This document shows, one piece after another, positions 1 through 10,024 of a stretch of 64,000 bases of DNA (positions are counted from its first letter, which is position 1; each line of letters opens with the position of its first letter). Where the stretch lies: positions 52,670,514 through 52,734,513 of the forward strand of contig CM038214.1 in the NCBI GenBank assembly GCA_021442155.1. Reading direction: 5' to 3'. The translations under genes were made by a program, and so were the position numbers. Under the pieces are notes generated by a model. That model was not told the DNA's origin. It was given only the letters and a program-made list of their open reading frames with translations, and did no database searches. This stretch comes from Cymbidium sinense (lineage: Eukaryota; Streptophyta; Magnoliopsida; Asparagales; Orchidaceae).

Positions 1-182
1 GAAAATCAATTCTCTAGATAAAAATTGAGGCATTATATATTTTTACATTAAGTGAATATAATTTCAAGAATAAATCCTTTGTAATATCTCATTACCCCAT
101 GACATTGTCTAGATGTTTGGTATGTTTTTCTATGTTCTTATTATAATTTGAAATTACATGTATCCCTCTTTGTGCATTTAAA

Positions 183-412
183 GGTCAAGTTGTAGCTAAT
201 TTCTCAGTAGCACTCCCACTTCCTGATGGTTCACTTTTGTATGATGATCTCCTCGATGAACAAATCTTGAATTTAAAAGAAGAAAATAATGACACTTTGG
301 TGTTGTATTTCGATGGTGTTGCCTCCTCTTAAGAAGGTAAAGAATTCAATTCTTCCATCCTTGGGAAGTTAGGGATTGGGTTAACTTTCATAACTTCAAG
401 TAAATAAAATAA
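183..412 (+). pseudogene. Ty3/gypsy RNase H remnant
   Basis: A short plus-strand reading frame resembles the junction of the RT-linked RNase H and the following RNase H-like domain of Tat-type Ty3/gypsy polyproteins. It reads GQVVANF (family: K-x-Q-A-L-A-D-F), then an acidic DDLLDEQ stretch, then LYFDGVASS (family: W-x-hydrophobic-F-D-G-A), then GIGLTFITSSK. One in-frame TAA follows ASS. It belongs to pol, downstream of reverse transcriptase, where the domain removes the RNA template. Nothing upstream or downstream continues it, and LINE A on the opposite strand begins at its right edge, so it was probably cut by that insertion or a later deletion. It may be a third Tat-type copy in the window. 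Recognition is by motif only. Confidence 0.55.
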
Positions 413-2290
413 TGTGACATTCTTACCATTTATCCCCCAAGTCCCAAAAAATGAGGTATTCGGCTTCTTCCCTGTGCTACAGCAAACTCCTCTAAATGGT
501 AGAATTAGATGGTTTTTTTATAGTTATCATTGTATGAGAATCTTTGAAATACTTTCCTAACATGTACTTGGCCCATAATGATTTGTTCTCTTTGAGTTTT
601 ATCTATAGTTTGCATAGGTTAGCTTTGATATATTCTTCAATGGTTTTGAATCCCAAACTCTCTTTAGTTGTTTGTTTACAAAACATTTTTCCAATTGGTC
701 CAATGGTTGGACTTATGGTTGTGACTCCATATAAATCTATTAAGCAATATTTCAATTCTATTTTGGATTATTTTTGGAATGTGTTGGACTTGGGCAGTAT
801 ATAAAGGAATTGAGTTGAGGATTCTTTTGGCAATGGTAATTCTTCCACTAAAGGAGAGGAAGGAGTTCTCCCATGAATTGATTTTCATCAATTTTGTAAA
901 TTATATCATAAAAGAGAGATGATGTGGCTTCTCCTTTATAAAGTTTGATTCCTATGTAAGGGAGGGGGAGCATTGTGTGAGTTGAACTCGTTCTCTCAAT
1001 GATTCATCTGATTTTAGATTTGTTGATTTGATTCTCTATGATAAAGAGACTTTTGTTAGTATTTGAAGACATACCAAATCCTTGTTGATTTCCAAATGCA
1101 TGTTGGTTGTTCTTTTATTTCCATTACTGAAGAGGAGGTCATCACCAAAGGCCAAATGAGAGATGTTGATGTTCACAGTGGAGTGGTATTTGATGTTCTC
1201 TTTTGAGGAAGAGGTTTTATTCATTTCTCTAGAGAGGATGGCCAAAGCCAAAATGAAGAGTGTGGGGGGATAGCAGATCACCTTGTTTAACACCTTTGGT
1301 TGCTTGGAAGAGGCCACTGGCTTAGCCATTAAGAAAAAATTTGTAGTGGGTATTAGAGAGGAGGGTTTCAATTATCATGCAAAATTTATGAGAAAAACCT
1401 CTCACTTTCAAGGAGTTAAGAAGGAATTCATTTCTAAGAGTTTCAATGGCTTTCTTTATGTCAATCTTCATCAAAACATTACCTCCTCTACATTTTTTGT
1501 TAATGTCTTTGATCAGTTCTAGCCTGATGTTATCAGTAATATTTCTCCCTTTGATGAAGGCAGTTTGGTTTTGGAAGATGAAGGTTGGGAGGATCTTTTG
1601 AAGTCGATGTCAATGATTGTACTAATGATTTTGTTGCCAACAAGTGTTAAGAAGATAGGTCTAAACTTGTCTTAAGTGTGGTAAATTTTCTCCTTGGGAA
1701 TTAAAATAATGGTTGAAGTGGTGAAATACTTACGGCAACTTAGGTTTGTAAAGAGAGCTTGAATAGCTTTTATTACTTCAACTTTTATAACTTCCCAAGA
1801 TTTCTGATAGAAGAGAGTAGTAAAACCATTAGGACTAGCTGTTTCGTATCCATCCATGGAATTAAGTGCATTATAGCTCTCTTCCTCATTTAGGGTGGAG
1901 GTGAGTTCATCATTATTGATAGGGACGTTGTCAAAGTAAAAAAAAATTCCTATTAAGAAGAGGAGGCAATTTTTTTGGAGAAGTAACTAAAACACTCTTC
2001 CATAATACCCTCTTGGTGAGTGATCCAATTACCATCAACATTTTTTATTTTGTTCACCCATTTTCTTCTCTTTTTTTATTATGCAAGCATGGAAGAACGT
2101 GGAGTTTCTATCCCCTTGTGAGATGTTTTGAATAGCTATTTTTTGTCAAAGATAATTATCTTCTCTATTGATGAAGTGTTGGAGTTCAAGATGAAGATTA
2201 TTCAATTGGTCTTCAAGAGTAGAGGTATGATTGTCTTTCATGTGGGAAATCTCTTATTTAAGTTCATTTATCTTCTCTTCAGATGTTTTG
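395..2290 (-). pseudogene. LINE A reverse transcriptase (broken)
   Basis: Fragments in leftward order match a LINE RT. 1857-1672 has SPNGFTTLFYQKSWEVIKVE and IILIPKE (family: GPDGF..FFQ..W, then LIPK). 1371-1036 has YPPTLFILALAILSREMN and LAFGDDLLF. 891-676 has WENSFLSFSGRITIAKRI and IPLYTAQ, followed to about 395 by ESLGFKTIEEYIKANLCK and SLWAKYMLGKY. The palm motif normally reads FADD: both aspartates (near 1138-1143) remain but Ala is Gly. The enzyme primes cDNA synthesis at a nicked chromosomal target. Frameshifts separate the fragments, so no enzyme can be made. Confidence 0.85.
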
Positions 2291-2292
2291 AC

Positions 2293-3149
2293 CTAATGGT
2301 GGATGATTCCAAAAGTCTCCTTATTCCATTTTTTTAGTCCATGAGTAACATTCTTATGAAGGATCCAAAGGTGAATCCAAAGGGTTGTTGTTTTCACCAT
2401 TGAAGTAATACATTGGATAAAGTCTAGGTGGGAAATCCACATGTTGAGGAATCTAAAAGGGTTGTATTTTGGTCTAGAGGTGAAATTGAAGATAACCAAT
2501 AAGGGAGAGTAATCTAATGCAATTCTAGCAAGGTGAAGAACCTCCAAATTATAGAAAAAAGAGTGTCATTCAGGGTTGGTGAGGACCCTATCCAATCTTT
2601 CCCAGTTCTCCCTCTTTTCCAAGTGAAAGGTTTTCTTCTGAAACTAGCATAAAAAAGGCTAGCCTCTTCTATGCATTCAACAAATTCTAACATAATTAAT
2701 AAGTTTGATTTTTTGCCTGCCTTTTTTTAGCTGGGCTTGCGATCATGATGATGTCACCTCGAACAATCCAAGAGACTTTGGTTTAAAAACTAATTTGTTT
2801 CATATCCTCCCATTGTTCCAATCTCTATTGATGATTACAAGAAGCATAAATGATAGTGACAAAGAACCTAAAGTTAGAATCATGTAGATCAAAGTGAATG
2901 AATTGGCTGAGTCCATGAGTATTTGGATCTAGAATCTTGGTTTGAAGAAGAGAATAATTTTATTGCTAGAGTTGGCAATGATGTTGAAATTAGGGAAGCA
3001 CCTACTAATTTTTGGTAGGTTTTGGCTTTGGACAAGAGGTTTGAGTATGGCCAATAAATCAAGAAGCGAGTTCTAAAAAGGCTTTTAAGCTTGTTAGAGG
3101 CATTAGCCTTATTAATTCTTCTAATGTTCCATTTTAAGAGGTTATTCAT
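2293..3149 (-). pseudogene. LINE A apurinic-like endonuclease (broken)
   Basis: The fragment starting at 3149 opens MNNLLKWNIRRINKANASNK, matching the start of LINE ORF2 (family: W-N-I-R-G-x-N). The fragment 2547-2293 carries ARIALDYSPLL (family: SDHSPL, where His is catalytic and is Tyr here) and PFRFLNMWISHLDF, the conserved junction between endonuclease and RT, then LKKWNKETFG. The domain nicks the genomic target to give the primer for reverse transcription. Gly to Arg in WNIRG and the lost His argue against activity, and stops break the middle. Confidence 0.8.
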
Positions 3150-4520
3150 CTAGGAGTGGAGTTACTTCTAATGGGTCTCATAGAAGTGCCTTCTTTCTAA
3201 TTGTAGCCTCCATCATATTGATTTTCATTGGAAAGGAGATGTTTCAATTCTCTAGAACCTTTATCCACCTTTTTCTTATTCTTGACTGTGTGCCACTCAT
3301 CGATAGTTGAATTAAGGATATCATCATAATGCATCTGATCATGAGGAGAGAGATAGTTATTGGTGTCATTTGCTAATTCCTAGTCTTGATCAAATGGTTT
3401 TCGTTCAGAGTCTCTACATGGATTTAGTTGGTTTGCTACAATAGAAGGCTATCCTTCAGAAGGTTCAGGAATTACGAGGAATGAAGAGCTTGTTGCTCCC
3501 TATTCTTATTTTTCATATAGGATAGAGTTTAGGTTGTGGTTTCTTCTCAGGATATGGTGAATAGTTGTGGTACAAATAGAAGGTTGTTGTTTAGAGTATC
3601 TGTAGAGATTTGGTTAGTCTGCTGTAGCAATAAGTTGTCAATCAGATTGTTTAGGTTTTCTACTAGGGATTTTGAAGAGGTTGTTGCTGCCTGTTGCTGT
3701 TCTTCAGCTTGGATAGAGTTTAGATTGTGATTTTTATCCAGGATATGGTAGTTAGCTATGGTATAGAGGGTAGGTTTTGATTAGAGGGTTGTTGAGCCAG
3801 AATTCTAGCAGGATCTAAAAATGTTGTAGTGGAATTCTGAAAAATTTATGTTGGATGGAGGTTTGTTTCAAAGTATGTTGAAGGATTGCAGAAGTATTTT
3901 TGGAATCATATCTAGATTCAAGGAGGTCTAATGTAAAGTTATGGGAAGGTGGTATCAATTCCCTAGTGGGGTTATGTCCAGGTGATTGAAGCATAAGAGT
4001 TCTGCCATAATATAGAATGACTTCAGCAGGATTCTTAAATTCAACAAGATGGATAAAGTTTTGTTTTAATGTATGATAAAGGATTATGGAAGTAGTTGAG
4101 CAATCATATCTGGAGTCAAGGTGATTAATTGTAATTCTTTAGGAAGGAGGTGGTAATCTCTTAATAATGTTATCAATTTTGGGATTGTAATTAGTTGGAT
4201 TATCAAACTGAAGAATGGTTTCAATTTGATGCTCCTTAGTTAAAAAAGCTTTGCGATTGCCTTGTGGCTAGTGTAGATTAGTGGGATTTAAGTTGTTATT
4301 AAGAATCAAATTATGCTAGTCCACTTCTCTAGTATTATCAATTAGTTTTAGCAAATGTTTAGAATCTAGTTGTCTTCTTTCAAAATTATCTTCAAGCATC
4401 TAAGAGTTATTTATAGGTTTCATATGTTCAATGTGGTTTGTGCTGCTTTTTAAGGGAACTTTAGGCTGAATTTGAGTTGGGTCTGAATCGTTCAGGATGA
4501 TAGTTTTCATTGGTTATTTT
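3150..4520 (-). other. LINE A ORF1 C-terminal linker / inter-ORF region
   Basis: No conserved domain is visible. On the minus strand it would encode polar Gln/Asn/Ser/Thr-rich sequence riddled with stops, as in the variable tail of plant LINE ORF1. It contains an imperfect direct duplication of about 190 bp: the stretch beginning GATAGAGTTTAGGTTG near 3522 recurs near 3712, each followed by a CAGGATATGGT block. This may be an old expansion of a Gln-rich tail. Confidence 0.5.
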
Positions 4521-5290
4521 CCCTATTAGATTTGATATTTTTTAGTTCTAGATGTGCAATGAAGAAATTGTCCAAAGAGTGTCCAAATATTCTACATTTA
4601 TAGTTTTTGTTTAATCTCCACCCATTGTATTATGTTCCTACACATATTTTAGCATTAAATGGTGTTGTTATGTCCATCTTAGCCAATATTCTAGTAGCTA
4701 ATGGCCTAGCTAGGTAGGTTGAATGTAGGAAAGTCCAGTTTAAGGGGTCTTCCAAACATTGCAGCTATGTAGTAGAGGATTTTCTTATTAAATAAGTGTA
4801 GTTTAGGAGCAATGGGGGTTCTATGCTAAAGTCAAAAGAGGGAGACCATTTCAAAATTTGTACAAAAACATTGTCAATGTGTTAAAGCTTCTTAGAAAAA
4901 AGTCTTGCATAATCTTCCTCCATAGAAAGCTTGATCATTATATGCCTCCCATCAAGGAGACCTACTTTCCAATTTCCAACCAATTTTAGATCATTAAAAT
5001 GGTTCCTAATTTAGTCCATTTTTGGGTTCCTATAAGTAAACTTTTCAATGAGGGTGAACCTAAAAGGTTTGGCCAAAGTCCATGTCTCAGATTTAGAAAG
5101 TAGAATGAATGGTTTACCATTCTTTCTAGCACCTTTTCTCAAAAGGGAGGAGGAGGTGCCTTCAAAGAATAGTATCATGGTAAGGCTAGATCACGCGTTT
5201 GGGTTGGGTGGGGAGGTTAAACATGGGAGGTTGGTGCCAACACATTTGCATAGGAAGGGGGATCCATGGGTAGTAATGGGGGAGAAGTAC
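4520..5290 (-). pseudogene. LINE A ORF1, DUF4283-type RNA-binding protein (broken)
   Basis: Minus-strand translation reads in order GKPFILLSKSETW, KPFRFTLIEKFTYRNPKM, HFNDLKLVGNWKVGLLDGRH, IMIKLSMEEDYARLFSK, ILKWSPSFDFSIEPPLL, ARPLATRILAKMDI and CRIFGH. The series ending GLLDGRH...EEDYARLF...KWSPxFD is the hallmark of the DUF4283 domain in plant LINE ORF1, followed by a CCHC-like knuckle of which only C...GH is left. ORF1 binds element RNA and acts as a chaperone. Several in-frame stops (for example after PKMD) and frame changes inactivate it. The upstream edge near 5290 is set by where similarity to the second ORF1 copy ends. Confidence 0.75.
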
Positions 5291-5299
5291 TAGGGAATA

Positions 5300-5990
5300 T
5301 TCAGACAGGGTAGCCAGGAAATCAATCAAATAGTAAACATTGACGGGGTGGAAGCGTACCTGGGAGTGGCACCAAAGCAACTAGGTCAAGTTGCTCCATC
5401 CTCGTTCCCTTAAGTTAGTCCTTTGGGCTAACTTAATACCTTCTAAATTCTCTTCATGTGAGTGCATATCAGCTTCTTGCTCACTAGTCATGGCTTGGGT
5501 TACCAAAGATTGTGGGGTGGTACTATCTAAGGTCATATTCAGGTATCTTGAATCAATTAGAAGATGTTTTAGAATTTTCCTTTTAGTAATTGTATTGGTT
5601 GTGTTTTCATTATATTCAATGGTGTTATTATTGATTGTATGCATTGGATTCAACTTGTCTTGCAAGCTTTCTAGTTTAGGTATTGTGAGTACTACTATTG
5701 TGTTGTCTTTATGGATTCTATCATCAGTAGAAGTCTCCTTATTATAATCTCCATATGGTTGTTGTAGTTGAAGATTTGTTTCTCCATAATTGATGTTATC
5801 AAGTGATTGTAGCTATTTACTGGTCTCCAAATGTTCTCCTAATATATTATATGGCATGTTTGGTTCTATATTTATTACAAGTGTTTCATTCTTTGGTTGT
5901 TATAATTTTGATGAGATTTGGGGCTCTTTTTCCCTCAATGGTTAATTTTGATTCTCTATCATTCTATCTCTTAATTCAAGGTGTACAATA
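5300..5990 (-). pseudogene. LINE B ORF1 C-terminal tail (inverted part)
   Basis: It sits directly downstream, in minus-strand sense, of the ORF1 domain at 6582-5990. The longest open stretch (5665-5381) encodes a 94-residue polar peptide rich in Thr, Asn and Ser with no recognised domain, consistent with the variable ORF1 tail. A second open stretch at 5380-5186 runs into the start of LINE A ORF1, so the border between the two elements lies near 5300. Assignment rests on position only. Confidence 0.4.
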
Positions 5991-6582
5991 AAGTAGTTCT
6001 AAAGTTTATGGCCAAACATTATACATTTTGCATAATATAATGGTTTTTTGTTCTATCTCCAGTTTTGCTAATATCCATTTGCTTGGGTTCCAATCTAGAT
6101 CTCCATAATATAGCTACCAGTTATGTCCATTTCCACAAGGATCCTTATAATAAATGGTCTTGTAAAATTAAAGGTAGTTGTGTCCAGCTTTAGGGGTCTA
6201 CCAAAGATGGCAGCAATAGAATAAAGGATTTATTTGTTGAATATATGTGGTTTCTACCCAAGTAGTTTGATCCAATTAGGGGCAATAGGTGGCTCAATAC
6301 AATTATCAAAATAAGGGGTTCATTTATGAAGTATAATAGGGATATTTTTGATGTGGTATAGTATCTTAGAGAACATCTTAGCATAGTCTTCCTCTTTGGA
6401 GAGCTTTATCATTATGAGTCTTCCATCTAGAAGCCCAACATTTTAAGCCCCAATTAGCTTTAGTTCTTCGAAATGTTTTTTGATTATAACCATCTTAGGG
6501 TGTTTGTAGGTAAATTTTCCAACCAAAGTGAATCTAAAGGGTTCAACAAGGCTCTAGGTCCTAGCTTCAGACAGAATGAGAG
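5990..6582 (-). pseudogene. LINE B ORF1, second DUF4283-type copy (inverted part)
   Basis: Minus-strand translation repeats the LINE A ORF1 series with independent changes: LILSEARTWSLVEPFRFTLV, GKFTYKHPKMVIIKKHFEEL, VGLLDGRLIMIKLSKEEDYA, KMFSKILYHI, IAAIFGRPLKLDTTTFNF, TRPFIIRILVEMDI and a final FGH from the knuckle. It is therefore a second, diverged ORF1 and not a continuation of LINE A. Its N-terminal side lies at 6582, exactly where the plus-strand LINE 3' half starts, suggesting one element with an internal inversion. Several stops break it. Confidence 0.75.
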
Positions 6583-7230
6583 CAAAAACTAGCTTAAATT
6601 GGATTAAAAATCAGACTAGTTTCACTCATACCCATCTCCTAATCAAATACTAGGGTATTAATATTTATAAAGGGAAGAATAAGACTAAATACTTTGAGAA
6701 GACTATAAATTCTATTAAAACCAAGATAAATTCATGGAAAAATACCTTCTTATTGATTGGAGGTAGAATCATTATCCTGCAAAGCATCTTTAGTTCTACT
6801 CCACTATAATCAATACAAACTATGATCATGCCAAACTGGACACAAACCAAAATTGAAAGAATCTTTAAGATATTCTTATGAAATCGGCACAAAGACTCAA
6901 TTCACTGGACTAGCTGGAATGTGTAAACCAAAAAAATGAGGGTGGTCTGGGTTTTAGATCCACATTTGATTCAACACAAAATTAACTAGCTAAAATTAAG
7001 GATTAAACTAAGATAGAATGATTCATTATGGGCCCAATTTATACTCAGCAAATAAATTCACACAAACCATCAATCTATGGTTTAGCAGAAGATAATGGAC
7101 CCACACATTGGAAGAATCTGCTGAAACATAAAAAATTAATTGAAAATTAATTATTATTGCAACTGGGGAAGGGAGGACTCATCTTTTCTTGGGACCTCTA
7201 GTATCCAGATGAATTATTATCAAACTTCAC
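6583..7230 (+). pseudogene. LINE B reverse transcriptase C-terminal part (sense part)
   Basis: Plus-strand translation reads THTHLLIKY, GINIYKGKNKTKYFEKTINS, KINSWKNTFLLIGGRIIILQ, SIFSSTPL, MPNWTQTKIERIFKIFL, SIHWTSWNV, VVWVLDPHLIQHKIN and NDSLWAQFILSK. This matches the post-palm part of plant LINE RT (YLG.PL..GR.....F, then W....LS.GGR..LI..V, then P......I....F.W, then W......GGLG). The catalytic palm is absent; the copy begins just after it. Stops and a frameshift follow. The block runs on into the zinc-finger and RNase H regions in order, so this is a genuine element 3' half. Confidence 0.85.
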
Positions 7231-7660
7231 TACATAATCTATCCATGATTAGGTACTAGTCACTGATTTTTGGACTCAAAACACCTGGAATATCCCAATG
7301 CTATGATAGTACCTCCACGAGGACATGATAAAAGAAATTCTAACATTCTAGTTATATCATGAATAATTGATAAATTATTGTTGAAATGCACCAATCTAGT
7401 AGAAATTCAGAGTGACTGCCCGTCTTTTGGAATGCAGTAGTCAAGCCATCAATTTCCTTTCTATGTTGGAAGTTATGGCATAATCTACTACAAAATGATT
7501 ATATTCTAAAACTCAAGAGCCTCAAAATCACTTATATATGCCATTTATGTGGGAGGGCTAAGGAGGCCATCAATCATCTATTCATCACTTGTCCAATTAG
7601 TAACCATGTTTGGGAGGAAATCCACACAAAATTCCATATTAAAAAAAAAAATCGAGGCAG
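7231..7660 (+). pseudogene. LINE B zf-RVT zinc-binding region
   Basis: The segment from about 7426 reads WNAVVKPSISFLCWKLWHN, then YILKLKSLKITYICHLCGRA, then KEAINHLFITCPISNHVWEE. This is the zf-RVT pattern found between RT and RNase H in plant LINEs: W......P......W.......T...L........C..C......HLF..C.....W. The CxxC and HxxxxC ligands are still present, making this one of the least damaged stretches in the window. The preceding bases (7231-7425) are the RT/zf linker with no clear motif. Confidence 0.85.
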
Positions 7661-8490
7661 GAGTCTATACAAATCTATTTGAGAACATGGAACAACTTCA
7701 ATATTTATAGAAAAAAATGGACACATCTTCATCATTCCCCTTATAGTTCTATAGTTAATTTGGATGTCTTGGAATTCAAATAAATATGAAAGTCACTTAC
7801 TTTGAAAGGAGAATATATTATTAAGCATCCAAAAATACCCCACTGAACAAGAGAGTGCCAACCTTTTCCAAATTCCCTCATAGAATATGATGAAACCTAG
7901 AAAACTACCTAGTATTATTGAAGTTGGTTACATTAACATAAAGATTGATGGAAATTTCATAATCACTAGCAGGTATTGGAGGTGTCTTTAGGAATCACAA
8001 GGGCCAATGCATACTCTCATTCTCCATCCCTTGATATGCAGTGGATGCACTCCACATTGAGGTCATGGCCTAACTTATGGTCATAAAGATAGCAACCTCC
8101 CTCCATTTCAAAAATATTTTGATTGAAACTAGGTCGTTGATCCTCTACAAATACATCAATACTAAAGCTTAATGTCCATGGTATCTTACTTACTTCCAAT
8201 AAATTATCATGCTCCTAACACAATAGTGCCAATTCCAAATCAGTCACACTTATAAGGAGGGCAATAAACTAGCAAACCTTTTACAAAAATTGGATCACAT
8301 TTGGACCAATCTCTTTATCACGTAATCCATTACCTCAAATCTTGACAGCTCTCAAAAGTAACTTATTTGGCATGCCATATTTTAAAATTTTATAATGGTA
8401 TTTATTACTCATTCCTCCATACATGGATTGTACTCTTCAACTTGAATTTATAATGGATGTTTCTTGCTTTTTTAATAAAAATAAAATAAA
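7661..8490 (+). pseudogene. LINE B RNase H domain and 3' end
   Basis: An RVT_3-type RNase H is readable: INIKIDGNF (7930-7960, first catalytic Asp), DALHIEVMA (8044-8071, catalytic Glu), IATSLHFKNILIETRSL (family IETDS, so the third catalytic Asp has become Arg), and ISHTYKEGNKLANLLQKL (8232-8288, family H..R..N..AD.LA). The domain removes template RNA during retrotransposition. The block ends in an A-rich tract of AATAAAATAAAA type near 8470-8490, plausibly the element poly-A tail. No clear target-site duplication was seen. Confidence 0.8.
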
Positions 8491-9129
8491 ATATGCTAGC
8501 TCCCATAAGAATATCCCCATGCATCTATAAATGATGGTGGGTGATAATATATGTAGCCACTCACAGTTGACAACGTTGTGCTAAATACTAACTTTGGGTC
8601 CTAATCTTTTTCTTCATGGTGTAATATACAATAACAAAAAAGTAATATTGTACATGTAGAAGGAGCACTATTTGCAACTGGTTGGAGTACATCCTAATCC
8701 CCAAGACTATGGTGATCTATATTTCACTACAGAAGAATATCATAACTATGTCTCAGCTTCAAATTAATTAGAAAGATCATAACTAGTTAGAAAGATCATA
8801 TCTTGATGCAAACTATGAACCATGATGTAAGATAATCAAGCAAATAAATCTTCAGACATATCTCTTCCCATCAACATCTCTTGATGCCATAATAAATGAT
8901 CATGTAATTTGGCAGAATAATGTGATCATAAGCTTCAATTGTGGCCCATATTTCCACCTCAGTGTGCTCAGCAAGAGGCATGTCATTTGGCCTTTTCAAA
9001 ATAATCATTATTGTAGATCTAAAAAAGAGAGGCATATAAATTTTATGGGCATCATAAAAGATAATAATATCAGAATCTATAAATGAGTTATGCTTGTGAG
9101 ATTTTATTTAGTATTTTATACTTTTATAT
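8491..9129. other. Unassigned AT-rich spacer
   Basis: No open frame, element motif or RNA gene is recognised. A short direct repeat of TTAGAAAGATCATA occurs near 8768-8800. The sequence may be the flank of LINE B or the decayed upstream part of the element whose tandem array follows. Confidence 0.5.
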
Positions 9130-10024
9130 CATCACCATTTTAATATATAATTTTCAATCCCTTTTGTACTTGATAGATTCAAATTATATACTTTGATTTA
9201 GTTCATTTTGAGCATATTTAATCTAATTTTATGTTTAGACTTTACCCCTTTGTACATGATAGATCTAGGTTTAGATTTAGATTCAACTCTTTAGACATGA
9301 TGAATCTAAATTGGGTTTAGATCTAGCCTCTTTGGGCATGATAGATATAATTTTAGGGTTAGATTCAATCTCTTTAGACATGATAGATCTAAATTTTTTA
9401 ATTTAGATTTTGTCCCTTTGGACATGATGAATCCATTTGTATTGGATTTTGATTCAGCCACTTTAGGGATGAATCTAATTTTTGGATTTAGACTTGGTCC
9501 CTTTGAACATGATGGATCTAAATTTAAGTTTAGATTTGGCCCCTGGGACATGAATAATCTAATTTTTTGAATTTAGATTCAGTCCACTTGGACATGATGA
9601 ATATAAATTTAGGTTTTGATCCCACCCCTTTGGACATGAAAGAACTAAATTTACGTTTATATTTGACCCCTTTGTGAATGATGAATCTAATTTTTTGACT
9701 TTAGATACCATTTATTTGGACATGATGGATCTATGTTTTGATTTAGATCTAACCCTTTTGGGCATGGTAGATTTATGTTTTAGATTTTAGATTTGGTCCC
9801 TTTGGGTTAGATAGATCTAGGTGTTAGAATTTAGATCAAGCCCTTCAGGCTAGATAAGTCTAATTTGGGTTTAGATCTACCCTCTTTAGGCATGATAAAT
9901 CTAACTTATGTTTAGATTCAATCCCTTTAGACATGATAGATCTAAAATTTTAAATTTAAATCTAGTTCCTTTAGACATGATTAATATAATATTTGGATTT
10001 AGATTTGGTCCCTTTTGACATGAT
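9130..10024. repeat. Minisatellite, about 20 units of 41-47 bp, abutting an LTR start
   Basis: About twenty diverged units repeat a core of the form GGACATGATGGATCTAAATT followed by a TTTAGATTT block and GGTCCCTTT. CATGAT-type anchors recur every 41-47 bp. Units differ at many positions, so the array is old. On the minus strand it fortuitously encodes a 14-residue repeat (9551-9306), which I do not regard as a gene. The array stops at 10024, and an LTR start (TGTTAACTTCAT) begins at 10025. Tandem arrays just before the 3' LTR are known for Tat/Ogre-type elements, so this is best read as the hypervariable 3' untranslated region of such an element. Confidence 0.8.

Larger units (their letters stand above)
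395..5290 (-). mobile_element. LINE A, degenerate L1-type non-LTR retrotransposon
   Basis: Reading leftwards, this block holds in family order ORF1 with a DUF4283-like domain and degenerate zinc knuckle (about 5290-4520), a long polar linker (4520-3150), an endonuclease start (3149), the endonuclease-RT linker (2547-2293), and RT fingers, palm and thumb (1857-395). This is the architecture of plant L1-type LINEs, which copy by target-primed reverse transcription. The element is dead: each domain is broken by stops and frameshifts. The 3' end (zinc-finger and RNase H region, poly-A) is missing; sequence near 395 passes straight into a plus-strand Ty3 remnant. Target-site duplications were not identified. 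Confidence 0.8.

Noticed and set aside
9306..9551. Minus-strand frame encoding a 14-residue repeat
   Set aside because: Follows from minisatellite units of about 42 bp (14 codons); other units of different length break the frame, with no start or promoter context.
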